NCBI GenBank assembly: GCA_025617745.1 | Contig: CM046864.1 | Span: 24,469,152 to 24,533,151, forward strand | Direction of reading: 5' to 3' | Length of the DNA: 64,000 nucleotides | From: Heliocidaris erythrogramma | Taxonomy: Eukaryota > Echinodermata > Echinoidea > Camarodonta > Echinometridae | Shown: positions 35,153 through 47,010 of the stretch, piece by piece | How positions within the stretch are numbered: the stretch's first letter is position 1 | Layout: every line of letters starts with the position of its first letter | The notes under the pieces: generated by a model | What the model saw: the letters and a program-made list of their open reading frames with translations, nothing else | The model's database searches: none | What the model was told of the DNA's origin: nothing | Position numbers and translations under genes: made by a program

Positions 35153-35189
35153 GATGTAATAATGTAAGGAAGGGGAGTAAAAAGATGTA

Positions 35190-35662
35190 TTAATCATTTC
35201 CCTCCTGGATGTTGAAGCCATGAGGTTGGATGGTGCGAAGTCGTCTCATCCAGTACTTCTCCTGCTGGTTCGGACTGTGTCGGGACGGGTACCTGAAGAT
35301 TCAATGCCCTGTAGAATCATATCGGTGATGGAATGGTTAGGAAGGTTAAAATGGTGGCCCACTGGAGTGTCAAGCTTGGCTTTGTTGACAGTGGATCTGT
35401 GCCCATAGAAGCGTCTCTTGAGTGTGGTCTTGGTTTCCCCTACGTGGGTCCTGCAGACTCTGCAAGTGATGAGATATACAACATTAGTGGTGGTGCAAGT
35501 GATATTGCCCTTGGTTTGGTGAGGGAACTTGGTAGAGTTGCTGGTGAAAGTGTCACCCTCGTGGATGTGTATAGCACATACGGTGCATTTGTTGGCTGTA
35601 CATTTGAAGGTGCCGTGCTGATTGTTGTTCTGATTAACATGTACATACAGTATGTTAATTGA
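35190..35662 (-). pseudogene. Penelope-like element, GIY-YIG endonuclease end
   Basis: On the minus strand the frame carries 'NVVYLITCRVCRTHVGETKT' (GIY-YIG core, here YLI...VGET), then 'LKRRFYGHR' (catalytic Arg and His region), 'VGHHFNLPNHSITDM' and, after a frameshift near 35262, 'EKYWMRRLRTIQPHGFN' and a stop at 35190. This is the C-terminal endonuclease of Penelope-like retroelements, which nicks target DNA. Upstream cysteines ('CTANKCTVC') match the linker before GIY-YIG in these elements. The reverse transcriptase half is missing (5' truncated at about 35662) and the frameshift disables it. The 3' untranslated region continues to about 34500 and contains (AT)n at 35107-35149. Confidence 0.85.
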
Positions 35663-35764
35663 AATCAATAAAACACATAAATTCTTCATTTCGCTTTAAT
35701 TAGCTATCCTTTTAACTATTGCCACTCTAATGCCAGTTAGAATTGCCGTAAGTAAAGCTCACGT

Positions 35765-35937
35765 TCTCCCATTTCCTTTCACATTGTATTTATTTCCAAG
35801 AGAGTTGCCAAACTGTTGTATATGTTATTTCCTTACAATTATATATAAATATATATATATTGTGAGGAAATAACATCTACAACAGCTTTGGCAACTCTCG
35901 TGGAAATATATATACAATGCGAAAGGAAATGAGAGAA
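35765..35937. repeat. Foldback element next to tRNA-like repeat
   Basis: 'atttcctttcacattgtatt' to 'tatgttatttccttacaat' (35770-35838) is inverted at 35859-35935 ('tgtgaggaaataaca' to 'gcgaaaggaaatgaga') around an AT-rich loop. The same arm reappears at 37390-37470. Confidence 0.8.
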
Positions 35938-36016
35938 TAATGGTTGCGTAACTTAAATCAAAGTTCCCCAGAGCTGTCCTCCCTTTTTGATATTTTTTTG
36001 CAAAGGCTGAAAAAAT

Positions 36017-36079
36017 GTCTCCGCCGGGAATCGAACCCGGGTCGTTGGCTTAGAACGCCAATGCCTTGACCACGGAGAC
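36017..36079 (-). tRNA. tRNA-Arg(TCT)-like sequence, 8-bp deletion in D arm
   Basis: Minus strand: acceptor strands GTCTCCG and CGGAGAC pair perfectly, the anticodon arm is TTGGC-GTTCTAA-GCCAA (anticodon TCT), and the T arm is CCGGG-TTCGATT-CCCGG. Compared with 36969-37039, eight bases of the D arm are missing between two ACCA direct repeats, destroying the A box. It is part of a repeated unit of about 300 bp, so it is a repeat-borne pseudo-tRNA. Confidence 0.75.
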
Positions 36080-36216
36080 GGGTTAGTGGTTTCGGCGACA
36101 CCAGATTCAATTGACCGACAGATTGACAAATCTTCAACCTTATTAATTAATTCCGTTGTCGGGGGCAGGTGAGTTTGAACAAAGACAAGCCGCGTGCCTC
36201 AGCTGGATCCAAGCGA

Positions 36217-36267
<51 letters not shown>

Positions 36268-36429
36268 AGAGAGACAGATAGCGATGCAGAATAAAAGACT
36301 CCGCTGGACACAAAAGGTTCAATATTTCTGGTGTATACATATATTCTAAAATTTGAAATTTATAGATTTCTTTTTAGATTTTCTGGTGTTGCTAACTAGA
36401 AATCGTTTTCTTGGGCTTGCCTGGCAGAG

Positions 36430-36910
36430 CAGAACATAATTTATACAACGCGCATTCTGACTTGTGAAGTCCATTATCTCAAAGCAGGTGAATGCATAGT
36501 TTGTCACTATTGACGGTCGGGATAGTCATCTGGCATGAATTTGAATTAATTCGCTCCGTCGCGTACGTCATAATATCAAGAAAATAGATTTATATTTAGT
36601 AAAATCGTAATTTTCAAAGAAATATAAAACACATATTCGTTTTTAGAATATATGTATGTATGTATCTGTTAAATATTTGTATCAGGAAGAAAAACAATTT
36701 TGCATTCCGATTAAAAATATCTTTATGTACGCATCAAAAAAATGGCAGCCCCGGGTATTGCTAGCAGACGATAAATCTTGCAGATAAAAATCTTGATTTA
36801 TACCCATCTCATATATTTTAATTCAAAACTACGCAGGACAACAAGAAGGAATAGATTACATCTTTGAATATAAGCACATTTAAATTATGAGGTTAATTCC
36901 CCTTTTATTT
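36430..36910. repeat. Dispersed repeat, copy 1 (partner 46340-47010)
   Basis: Shares with the later copy the blocks 'aatggcagccccgggtatt', 'ttgctagcagacgata' and 'gaggttaattccccttttat', in the same order with many indels. No inverted ends or protein were found; the class is unknown. Confidence 0.55.
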
Positions 36911-36968
36911 TAAAGTTCCCCAGAACTATCCTCCCTTTTTAAATTTTTTTGCAAAAGTTGAAAAAAAT

Positions 36969-37039
36969 GTCTCAGCCGGGAATCGAACCCGAGTCGTTGG
37001 CTTAGAACGCCAATGCCTTAACCACTAGACCACGGAGAC
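36969..37039 (-). tRNA. tRNA-Arg(TCT)-like gene, complete cloverleaf
   Basis: On the minus strand from 37039: acceptor GTCTCCG, D arm GTCTAGTGGTTAAGGC (A box), anticodon arm TTGGC-GTTCTAA-GCCAA with U33 and anticodon TCT (reads AGA, arginine), a 4-base variable loop, T arm with B box GGTTCGATTCC, and acceptor CTGAGAC with one C-T mismatch. Length is 71 without CCA or discriminator. The D and T arms look more tRNA-Glu-like than arginine-like. Flanking sequence on both sides is shared with 36017-36079, so it may be the head of a SINE-like repeat. Function as a tRNA is uncertain. Confidence 0.65.
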
Positions 37040-37260
37040 GGGACAGTAGCTTCAGCGACATCAGATTCAATTGACCGACATATTGACAAATCTTCAACCT
37101 TATTAATTAATTCCTTTGTCGGGGGCAGGTGAGTTTTCGAACAAAGACAAGCCGCATGCCTCAGCTGGATCCAAGCAAATGCTTTGAGATACATGTATAC
37201 ATTAGAATAATTATAAACAATTGTAAGGAAATAACATATACAACAGCTTTGGCAACTATC

Positions 37261-37314
37261 GTTAAGGCATTGGCGTTCTAAGCCAACGACCCGGATTCGA
37301 TTCCTGACAGAGAC
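37261..37314 (+). tRNA. tRNA-Arg(TCT)-like 3' fragment, inverted orientation
   Basis: Starts at 'gttaaggcattggcgttc' within the D arm and keeps the anticodon and T arms plus the 3' acceptor with changes. Its downstream flank (37315-37480) is the inverse of 35765-36016. The three copies thus sit as two minus and one plus within 1.7 kb. Confidence 0.7.
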
Positions 37315-37514
37315 ATTTTTTCAGCCTTTGCAAAAAATTTCAAAAAGGGAGGACAGCTCTGGGGAACTTTGATTTAAGTTACGCAACCATTATTCTCTCA
37401 TTTCCTTTCACATTGTATTTATTTCCAAGAGAGTTGCCAAAGCTGTTGTATATGTTATTTCCTTACAATTATATATATATATATATATACATATATATAT
37501 TATATATATATATA

Positions 37515-37860
37515 TATAAAGAGAGAGAGAGAGAACGAGAGAAAGACAGTGATGAAGAAAGATAAAGATAGCAAAGGATAGGAAGAGGGAGAAAAAGAGA
37601 AGTAGAAGAAAGAGAGAAAAGTAAAGAGAGAGGGAGAAAAGGTGGGAAGAAAGAGGATAAAGGATTAGAAAACAAAAAAGAACAAGAAAAAAATGAAATA
37701 GAAATAAGAGGGGGAAAGAAACGAAAGAAGAAAAAAAGAGAGAGAAAGAAAGAAACAAGGGAAGAGGGCAAAAGCAAACTACAGACAGGGAAATGTAACT
37801 ACATTTCCTTGGTTCAAGAAAGAAGGAGAAAGAAAGAAGCAGGAAATAGTTACGAAGAAG
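37515..37860. repeat. Purine-rich (GAAAGA) tract
   Basis: The plus strand is almost pure A/G, preceded by (TA)n at about 37470-37517. The long hydrophobic minus-strand frame across it is a composition artefact. Confidence 0.8.
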
Positions 37861-38224
37861 GTGGAAAGGAACGGAAACTGGCATTGATACCATGCGGTTG
37901 GAGCGTACCAAGCTGAAAGATGATCCTTTCCTCCTGGATCTTCCTGTTACACAGCACTGCTTAACTCTTTCAGTGCCGATGTCACATATATGGGACAGAT
38001 AGCCTGTCATTTTCATTCACCAATTGCTCGACCACAGGAATGGTATATGGTGGTCAATGTGTATCAAAATTCTGATCATGAATCAAGCATTCTAAGTATA
38101 AATTTATGATTGTAATATATGCTACCGCAGATATTTTCAGATAAAAGCGCAGATTTATTTAACCTTATTTCAACATTAAACAATAGTAAACAAATCCAAC
38201 AGTCACAAAGGTGGAGGAAACCCT

Positions 38225-38505
38225 ATCTTTGAGGAGGAAGTAAACAAGGGAATGAGGAGCATGGCGACTGGTAAGGCAGCTAGTCCAGATGGTGTATTTA
38301 ATAGCAGAGATGCTACAAGATTTGGAAGCATTTGGCTTAACAAAGATCACGCAACTTGTAAATGAAATTTATGCAAAAGGTCACTTTCCAACTGAGATGT
38401 GTAAATCAATTTTTATAACTTTCCCAAAGAAGCCAGGCACTAACAAATGTGAGATGCGTCACACTATCAACAAAGATTATACTCCGAATTCTCCTAAATA
38501 GAATA
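38225..38505 (+). pseudogene. RTE-like LINE reverse transcriptase fragment
   Basis: Frames recover 'NKGMRSMATGKAASPDGV', 'LEAFGLTKITQLVNEIYAKG' and 'CKSIFITFPKKPGTNKCE', the start of an RTE/RTE-X type reverse transcriptase (block 'GKA..PDG', 'NEIY..G..P', 'PKK'). Frames shift twice. The element appears to continue at 39199, with other sequence between. Confidence 0.75.
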
Positions 38506-38514
38506 TGGACACAC

Positions 38515-39198
38515 GATAAAGGAAATGTTCAATTTCGGCTCCGATCGTGTAATCATCGGGCCATTCGTGAGGGCATCTTACGTCATCGTGTGTCCGCCGG
38601 TGGAGTTTCTCAGGCTCAGGCAACAACTTCGTGAGCAGTGGCAAAATCTTTGGCATGCCAAAGAAATTGCCCGAAGACCTTGCGAAGGTTCATTTTCGTG
38701 TTGAACTCTGGTGTCCATTTTGCCCTTCGGAAGGTCATCGTGAGGGCATCTTGTCAAATCGTGTCATCTTCGTGTGATCATTGGTGCCATCGGACAGTGT
38801 GTCTCCAGCACAAATGCTCTACCACTGCACCTTAGGACCAAGCCGACAGTCGACTCATTTAAGTCTGTACTTAAGCATCACCTGTTTACTTCTCCATAGA
38901 CTCTACAATTGTCAATCACATGTTCACTATAATTGTAATTAATACGTAGATATAAAGTTTTAATTCTATCTTGTGATTCTTGTCAAACCTTAATGATATA
39001 ATTATTTGATAATTTGTATTGTGTTAATTTGTATATATAATAGTAACTATAATTATCATATTTCTTATTTGTACAATATAGTTTGTGAATTTTATGCTTA
39101 AATTTGTATGAATTGTATGTGATGCGCCTAGAGATAGCTGTGCTATATAAGCGCTATGCAAGCTTTACCTATTATTGTTATTATTATTACTACTACTA
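38515..39198 (+). mobile_element. L2/CR1-type LINE 3' end inserted in RTE-like element
   Basis: Near 38845 the frame 'KPTVDSFKSVLKHHLFTS' matches the usual last residues of L2/CR1 proteins. It is followed by a 3' region ending 'gtgctatataagcgctatgc' and a (TTA)n tail to about 39198. Sequence on both sides belongs to an RTE-like element, so this is a nested insertion. The portion 38515-38830 contains internal repeats ('gtgagggcatctt' twice) of unknown origin. Confidence 0.6.
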
Positions 39199-39440
39199 CA
39201 AGACAGATCTATTATCTTGGACATGTTTTGAGAAAAGAGCAGCTTGAGGACCTAGCCCTTACAGGACAGATAGAGGGCCGAAGATCGCGTGGACGGCAAC
39301 GTCTTATACATACTTATGATGCTTGCAGAGAGCCACTGGTATTGCCCCTCTTGATCTCATCAAGCGCTGCAAGAATAGAGAGGAAGACATGATTGCCGCC
39401 AACGTCAGGATCTGATATGGTACCCAGATTGAGTGATTGA
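39199..39440 (+). pseudogene. RTE-like LINE C-terminal fragment
   Basis: 'YYLGHVLRKEQLEDLALTG' and 'IEGRRSRGRQRLIHTYDA' match the conserved C-terminal region of RTE-type LINE proteins. A frameshift follows before 'CKNREE' and a stop. It resumes the element begun at 38225. Confidence 0.75.
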
Positions 39441-39602
39441 AACAAATGAGAAACCAAAAATAATGGAGAAAAAAGAAACTCAAATGTAATTTTAATAATT
39501 ATTATTCCTAAAGTTGGGTAAAGTAATAATGTTTGTTATCATAAGAAATGGTAATAGATTTCCTACCAGTTTTGTAAACAATATTTTGTGAAATAGTTAA
39601 TG

Positions 39603-40569
39603 ATTAAAGTCCAAGTCCACCCTAATATCAAGTTGATTTGAATAAATAGAGGAAATTGAATATATCATAAAGAAATGTTAGAAAATTAAAATGGCCCGAC
39701 CGGTATTCGAACCCGGGACCCTGGATTACATGACCAGTGCTCTACCAACTGAGCTATCCGAGCTCCCGTCTAAGCAAAGTAACAATCTCACATAATATGT
39801 GAGATCTTTATTATATTATAACTGAGCACTGAGAGAAGGGCTATATTATCGCCCTTCTCCCAGTGCTCAGTTGGTAGAGCACTGGTCATGTAATCCAGGG
39901 TCCCGGGTTCGAATCCGGTCGGGGTATTGTAATTTTTTCACATTTGTTTATGATATATTCAATTTACTTCAATCCTATCAATTATTATATTTAATTACAA
40001 ATAGAGTAAAATTAAACAAGCGTAACAGTGAAAATTTCACTGAAATCGGATGTAAAATATGAAAGTTACAGCATTTTGAAGTTTTGCATTATTTTATGAA
40101 ACAGTGATAGGCATAACATGGGCGGTATGCAAATGAGTGAACCGATGGTGTCATGCACTTACTTTTCCTTATGTACTTTATTATATGAAATATCATATTT
40201 TATTTTTTTTTGCTTCAATAATGTAAAACATGGTTTGACTCCATATGGAACATGTAAAATCATCATTATTGTAACTTATTTTCATACAAGGGGGGATTCT
40301 TTATTATCACATCAATAAAAATTGAAATATTTGAAATTTCATGTAATAAAATACATAAGGAAAAGTGAGTGTGTGACATCATCGGTTCACTCATTTGCAT
40401 ACCGCCCATGCTATGCATATCACTGTTTCATGAAATAATGCAAAACTTCAAAATGCCGTAACTTTCTTATTTTACATCCGATTTCAGTGAAATTTTCACT
40501 GTTTCGCTTGTTTAATTTTACTCTATTTATTCAAATCAACTTGATATTAGGGTGGACTTGGCCTTTAAT
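39603..40569. mobile_element. Foldback MITE interrupted by a second palindromic insertion
   Basis: The ends 'attaaagtccaagtccaccc' and 'gggtggacttggcctttaat' are inverted with one mismatch. Inner arms pair as well: 'gcaaatgagtgaaccgatg' near 40130 with 'catcggttcactcatttgc' near 40379, and 'aaaatttcactgaaatcgga' near 40032 with 'tccgatttcagtgaaatttt' near 40479. The left arm is split by 39652-39998, flanked by the 8-bp duplication aaatagag. Confidence 0.88.
39652..39998. mobile_element. Palindromic insertion with two tRNA-like modules, 8-bp TSD
   Basis: Flanked by aaatagag at 39644-39651 and 39999-40006, and the undivided arm at about 40530 shows the site without it. Inside, a tRNA-like module on the minus strand (39692-39766) faces one on the plus strand (about 39851-39925). 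Each has 'agttggtagagcactggtca' and a 'cccgggttcgaa' B-box region. Acceptor stems do not pair properly. An 8-bp duplication is the hAT signature. Confidence 0.8.
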
Positions 40570-40947
40570 GAAGTGCAGGCATTTGAAAAGTAGGCATTGA
40601 TCACATTTTGATACAATTTTGAAGAGAGCTAAACCCTTGGGACAGTAAGAGTTAAGAACACAAAACTTTCAGATCTTTGATCGTGTGATTAGCAAGATTA
40701 AAGTGTTGGGCAACAGGAGACCACTAGTGTTGAGGCGAATGGAACGAAAATGCTCAGTCTCCGTTTCGTCTCCCCTACGTACAACTTTCTGCAAGAAATG
40801 CATCCTTAGTGAATTTTATGTGCTGAAGTCTCATTTCCTGAAGAAAATTTATAGGCTAAATATAGAACCGTTTGTGTCTAACGGAGTCATTTATTCAGTG
40901 TCTCTCTCTATTTTTTAATCTCCATCGCAGAGATATTTTGAATTTTA

Positions 40948-41056
40948 TATATAAAGTAAATGAAAAGTTCACTCAGAGTCATAAACGAAAGCGCTTGTGG
41001 AAACCTTTTTACTGCTGTGTCTTATTTGTCTCTGAGTGAACTTTTCATTTACTGTA
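40948..41056. repeat. Short foldback (105 bp)
   Basis: 'agtaaatgaaaagttcactc' near 40954 is inverted as 'gagtgaacttttcatttact' (to 41054). The arms span about 24 bp each. Confidence 0.8.
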
Positions 41057-44000
41057 TATAATCCATATAATGTCCTCCACTTTCTGAACTTTTGATAATA
41101 TAATATATAAAATTTATATTTCCTTTCCCCATCTTTGCTGCCATTATTTTGTGAAGGATCTATGATAAATTAATAACTATGTTGAAAAGGCTAAAAGTGT
41201 TTACTCATACTTTATCCCATCGATTTAGTAAAAGCCAATCGTAACATCCACCTTATAACCTAAAGTTAATATTATTCCCTCATCAAAATGGACGTACCTT
41301 GGATCAGTAGGATGTAGGGTCAATTAGGGGTAATAAGAATTGAAATGATCAAATTGGAACTTAACACAAAAATCACTGCCATGGGAGGATGCTGGTAGCC
41401 GGAATAACGGGATAAAAATCAAGAGTGCCTTACATACACCCCTATGCTAAATTTAAACACGTCTTAATGTAGCGTAAGGAATGTATGTTTGCTTGATTTT
41501 CTATTGAAAATTCATGAATACCATCCTGCGAATAACCCGTGACCTTCACTGGTTAATCAGTGTTCATATAGAAACTTTTCACAATTGCTTGCACCTTCTC
41601 TTTCTGCCCCCTGTTATTATATCTGTTATCAGTTATACTTTTATCTTCTTCACATTCTTTTCTCCTGGATTAAAACGTATTGAAACTAAGTTCAAGGGCT
41701 TGCCTCTTATACAAGCTTTTCTGGCAAGTCCTTCCGTTTTACACTTATTATAAGCTAAGGTGTTTTTAATTTTGTTTTATGTTGCTGATCCTTTTTTCAA
41801 GAATTATGATACTCTCATGTATTCTATATGACACATGTTCTAACAACTTTGCTGTATTATATTTATCATGTTATGTTTCTTTATATTTTGTTTACCATAG
41901 TGAAATTTGAAACTTTACACTCGCATAATTGTTATATAATTAATGCAGCTTCAAAACAACTTGCAAATTTGTTTGGGTAAATTCGTGACACACACGTCAC
42001 TTTGTTAAGTATATGGGAAGTACTTTTGTTGTTGTTATTTTTCTGGGGATCAAAGATTTTCAAAATATAAAGTTTATCCATGGTATATTTGTTATAATAA
42101 ATACGTTTTTAAAACTATGAAATAAATATCAAGGGGGGGGGGGGGGGGTTCTCGCTCTCCTATGTATTGGAATGTTTGGGTTGAGAGTAATAATTATGAT
42201 ATGTATCTGTGTACTTGGTGATCAGTATTACAACTGAAAAGTATGTAAGACAGAAAGGCCAGAAAACATATTAATACATTTTGCAGGTAGCTCTGGCAAC
42301 GAATTAAAGAAATTATCTACGAGGAATAAATTAAGGAATTCAAATCAATTTAAGATATTTAGGAATCCTTTTGTCGTAGTGCAGATTTTAATTACCGGCG
42401 TTGTCATGTATAATGCACGATGTCATCGAGGGAGAGGTTCCCTATTTGTTTTTACCCAAATTACTCAATTGAAGAAGTATGTTATCAACATAGAACTGTT
42501 ATTTTGGACTTGATTATTATGCTCTCCCTGTACGCCATTACACATTTAAACAGTTCCAAAATGGATGATTTTCAAATTACTATTGATGTAAAAAGATTAA
42601 AAGTTCGGATTTAAATGCCTATTTATTATCTGAGTCGACTCATATTTTGAACTATCCGTTTCTCTCATTTTCCTTTCTGCTTTCACAGAGGTTAGTTATT
42701 AGAGGGGTTAGATATCCCCATATTAAAAATGTGATTCTAAACACGTTTGTATTTTCTTATACTCTGGTGAATCACCGCATGATAAACAATTAATCCAACT
42801 GGCTCTTTCATCAAAGTTTCGCCAGTTGTTTTATCATGATCAGAAGGCTCTTTATAATATTGGAACTGATATATTTCGCTGAATAAATTGGGTGAAGGAA
42901 TAAAATATGTTTATCTTCCGAGGTTTTAAAAGTCTTGCCTAAATATATGTTCTGCTTGAAAGATGAAGACATTTCTTACCCGGCCGTTGTCCCTCCTTCT
43001 TGGTGTAGCCCTTGTTGAGATAGATGGCATGGATGGTATGTATTTGAAATCACAAAGAGTATCATATTAGTTACATGACGTGTGTATACACATGCAGCCA
43101 AGATGATAGAATTTATGATCAAATATGTTTTAAAGGCAGCCCCTGTCTTGAATGCACTCTGTATTTCCTGCAGAGTAGGGAATCGTTAAACCATATAAAT
43201 ATTTTCATAATGCTCAGAAGGTTCATCAACTTTATTTTCCACGCATAGGAAATTGACATGATATTTGACGTGATATTTCCGTAGTCTGCATAAACACATT
43301 ATATATCTATACTAAAGAAACAATGGACATATTTAGCTGAAAAGCATAGACATGTCATGCATCGGAAATAAATATAAAGAGCAAATATTTTTTTTTTATC
43401 ATTGATACAGTGTATTTTTATTATCACTATACATTCAAGTCCATCGAATGTTTACGTAACAATCTGGATTTTTGTGGTGTTCATTAATTTGTTTTCTTGC
43501 CTGGTTTTTAAATCATCAGCTACATAAAGTTATTTTTTAAAAGAGACAATGAGGATAAAGTCTAAAAGGGGGATAGTCAAGCTGTGTAAGGTGCAAGTGT
43601 TCAAGACCAGGTAATCATTAGATATAAAGAAATATATTAAACAGTAAACTGTCATTTGTTCTAATTTGTTTAATTACCTTTTTTCTCAGCACATTTCATC
43701 CATTTTTCATAAAGGTTATATTTATATTTAACTTCCCTTACTTTGCACTTCGTCCAAATCTCATTTCCTCTAATGCCTTTAGTTTAAGATGTTACCTGTT
43801 CGTCTGAAATCATTTTGGTCAAAAGAAACTGCTGTTAAAGGGCCAATGATTGATTTGTTGTGGGACCTTAATATTTGACCAAATTGGGAATAGTACATAA
43901 TGCAAACCTGTCAGTATTTCAACTGGTTTTAAACCGCATGGATGATATATGAACTGGTTGAATAGGTGAGGTGAAATTCGACCGATTGGACAGTAGACAA

Positions 44001-44400
44001 TCTGGGCAAGAGGAAATTAAAGAGAAGATATAAAAAATTGCATTAGACAAGCTGGATACTAAAACAACATTGGCCAAATGACAATAAAGCAGAGAACCGC
44101 GCACAAATATTTTATTACCCGAAGAAAACGAATCGGGTGATATTCTTGGTTTAAATTCCAGCTTTACAGCACGGAATCGTCCTAAGATGTCCTTTCTTAA
44201 TCAATGATGTCAATTTAGATTTTGATGTTATCAACGGGGACCACTTAGAATGATAGTTTGTTGCAATATCATCACTGTGATTGATATAACTAGTTGAATA
44301 ATCCTTATGCTTGGTAATTCCTGTCAACATCTGATCCTCGCTTTGTTGATGTCGCACGTGTAAAATCATGTTTTAAAATCGAATTCCATAATCTCTATTT
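41057..44400. other. Gene-poor stretch
   Basis: A G17 run near 42134 and a diverged dispersed repeat at 42980-43150 (partner about 15230-15410). Short open frames have no recognisable domain. No exon was supported. Confidence 0.45.
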
Positions 44401-44407
44401 ACTAAAT

Positions 44408-44660
44408 ATGTGTGTGTGTGTGTGTGTGTGCGTGTGGGCGTGTTTAGCAGTATGTCCGAGGACATTTTCGGACAGAGAACAAGAAAAAAATCATGACAAC
44501 AATGGTCCTCGGAAGCCGGACAATAGTCCTCGAACGTCGAACAATGAATGTGTGCTTTATTCCGTCGACTGTCCGAGGACGAGTAACAATAGAGGAACAA
44601 TACTTGTCCTCGGAAGTAAAGCAATACAAGACTGTGTGTGTGTGTGTGTGCGTGTGTGTT
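44408..44660. repeat. GT-flanked dispersed repeat with TGTCCGAGGACA motifs, copy 2
   Basis: Second copy of the element at 11582-11770, again between (GT)n tracts (44408-44430 and 44632-44660). The closely similar inserts in two separate GT tracts suggest that the element either carries GT at its ends or inserts there. Confidence 0.75.
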
Positions 44661-46339
44661 TTGGGGTGCCTATGTGTGCTGGTAGGGAAGGGCATGGCTT
44701 TTTGTGTTTTCTTGGGGGAAGGAAGGTAGATTTTAACGCCTGTTATAACTGACTTCATTCAATTTTGCTTGTTCTCTTCAATCAAATGTATGAATTGTTC
44801 ATGCATTAAGTTTACTGGAAAATAATTGTATTTTGTATTTAGTTTAGTGGGAAAAAAATTGTATTTTGAAGAATAAATAAACTTTTTGTGATGAAGTCAG
44901 AATAACAAATTATGGAAAAAAAAACTCATGGGTGGGGTTGTTGGTTTGGTTTGGTTTATGTATGTAGATATAATATATATATAAGGGATTTCATTCAATT
45001 TTTTATCTTCTTTGCTCATTAATCAATATATATATATATATATATCTAATTTATTAAATTAGATTATGAAAACAAAATGAAGACTTGAATATATACATTG
45101 ATATGTTTACATTGACTTATGTGTATTGATGTATTTTTGAATGAAATCTCTAATAAAAAAGTTATGGGGGAAAAAGTGTGCGTAAATAACAAAAACACAA
45201 CCCAATGTTCTATCATCAGTTTGCACATACGCACACACACACACACCAAAACAAAAACAGAACGGGTGATATACTTTCGCTGATATGCTTATAAAATATA
45301 AGCCCTATAAATATTATAGGGGCGACGGAACATTGGAAGCAATATTTTATTCTCTTTCTTTTTATTTCATCTCCCCCCCCCCCTTTTTTTTTTAAGGGAT
45401 AAACTACATATTCGCTACACACGTGTACTTCTGATATATAACGTTATTGTCACTATTTGTAGACTTCATACTGATTATTTTTTAAAGAAACACAGTGTAA
45501 TGCGGTAAAATGTCAAGTCATATTACATAGAATGCTCGGTTCACCCGAAAGTAAATAGGACAAATATCGTACAGTGTTTAGATCCCATAATAGGCCACTT
45601 TAACGAATGCTTACACTCATGCTATTGGAATATGCATCAAATTTACGCAAAAGCAATGGTTCTCAAAAAGAGAAAAATTAATAAAAGTCCCTATGAATGG
45701 AATTCAACGTCTACGCGAAATATTCCTACTGTGTCAACCGGATCTACATAGTCCAGTGCGCCCAAGTGCTTGTCACTACTGTATAAAGTTATGTGTTAGT
45801 ATTCAGTCAGCGAGTACCATACCTCTGTCGTGAAGGTGCTACGCAGAGATGGTCAGTTCACCATTTTGTTTTTATTAACTCAGCATGTTGAGTCCTTTTT
45901 TAAGGACAAATTGTTGTGTATGCGTTTGTAGTACGCCAACATTGAGCTGCAATTTCTACTTCTCCTTTTATGCCGGCCTTTATGAAAGCTGTTCAGCAAA
46001 GCAAAAGTTAAACTTAATTCAGGCTACCCATTTGGTCATTTTTCTATATGTGGCAAGCGCCTGGGAACGATTTTGTTACTGGGGGTGCTGTGAGCCCCCC
46101 CCCCCCCCCCAAAAAAAAAATAATAATAATGATAAATAAATAAATAAAAGGTCCTCAGCATTTTAGTTTCTCTTTATAAGTCCAAAAATCTTTGACAGAC
46201 AAAAAAAAAAGTCAGCGGTTTAGGGTCTCTTTAACTACTTTTTAAAGAAAAAAATTACAGGGGGTGCTGCAGCACCCACCCCCCCCCCCCCCCCCCGCAC
46301 CACCGGCTCCCAGGCCCCTGATATGTGGGCGTAACATTT
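44661..46339. other. Anonymous DNA with microsatellites
   Basis: (AT)n near 45029, (CA)n near 45234, poly-C runs near 45375, 46096 and 46279. The 46255-46320 piece 'gggggtgctgcagcacccac' is a short palindrome. No gene. Confidence 0.45.
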
Positions 46340-47010
46340 AACTGAATATCAATTAAAGGACAATTAACCCCACATGATATTCTAGATGCGGTATTGTCTG
46401 CTACGTCTTTCCATGGAGGCTGCCATTTTGTGCATGACACGGATCATTAGGTACCATATGCATTGATAATAGCCTACCTTTACAACAGATACGTCGCTTT
46501 GTTCTGATTTTATTACGATTGTTATTGGTCATGGGCCTAGATAATTGACGACCCATGAGTTCTAATAGCCATCCTGTAATGCAGATTCCTCGCTTTGTTT
46601 TGGTATTGTTACGATTGTCTCCGTCCTTGACGTCAATTCTCCGTCTCCACGTACAGAAAGTATATTTTTATGAACAAATTAAGACCTTTTAAAAAATATA
46701 TAAAACTAAACTTACATTTCAGAATATGTGACTATATCTAATATATATTTGTCCTCTAAAAATCAATTACAAGTTAACGATGAAGGAAATATTACTTGGG
46801 ATGAAAAATATTTTCGTGTACACATAAAGTAATGGCAGCCCCTTATTATTGCTAGCAGACAATAACTTGGCTGGAAAATAGTGATTTATATCTATATCCT
46901 GTGTTTTTACATGAAATTGCATGTATCAAATAAGAGGCATATACTACACCATTCAAAATAAGCTAGTTCATACGCTGAGGTTAATTTCCCTTTAATAATG
47001 CATTCCAGGC
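46340..47010. repeat. Dispersed repeat, copy 2 (partner 36430-36910)
   Basis: Shares 'aatggcagccccttattatt', 'ttgctagcagacaataa' and 'gaggttaatttcccttta' with the earlier copy. Confidence 0.55.

Noticed and set aside
37408..38016. Hydrophobic minus-strand open frame of 202 residues
   Set aside because: It runs through a purine-rich tract and (TA)n; the composition explains the Phe/Leu/Ser runs.
39692..39925. Two tRNA-like sequences taken as functional tRNA genes
   Set aside because: Acceptor strands do not pair, position 33 is not T and one copy has a T-arm deletion; treated as repeat-borne modules.
42985..43035. Minus-strand stretch reading IYLNKGYTKKEGQRPG before a gtaag donor
   Set aside because: It lies in a dispersed repeat shared with 15230-15410, lacks an acceptor, and the frame is not kept in the other copy.
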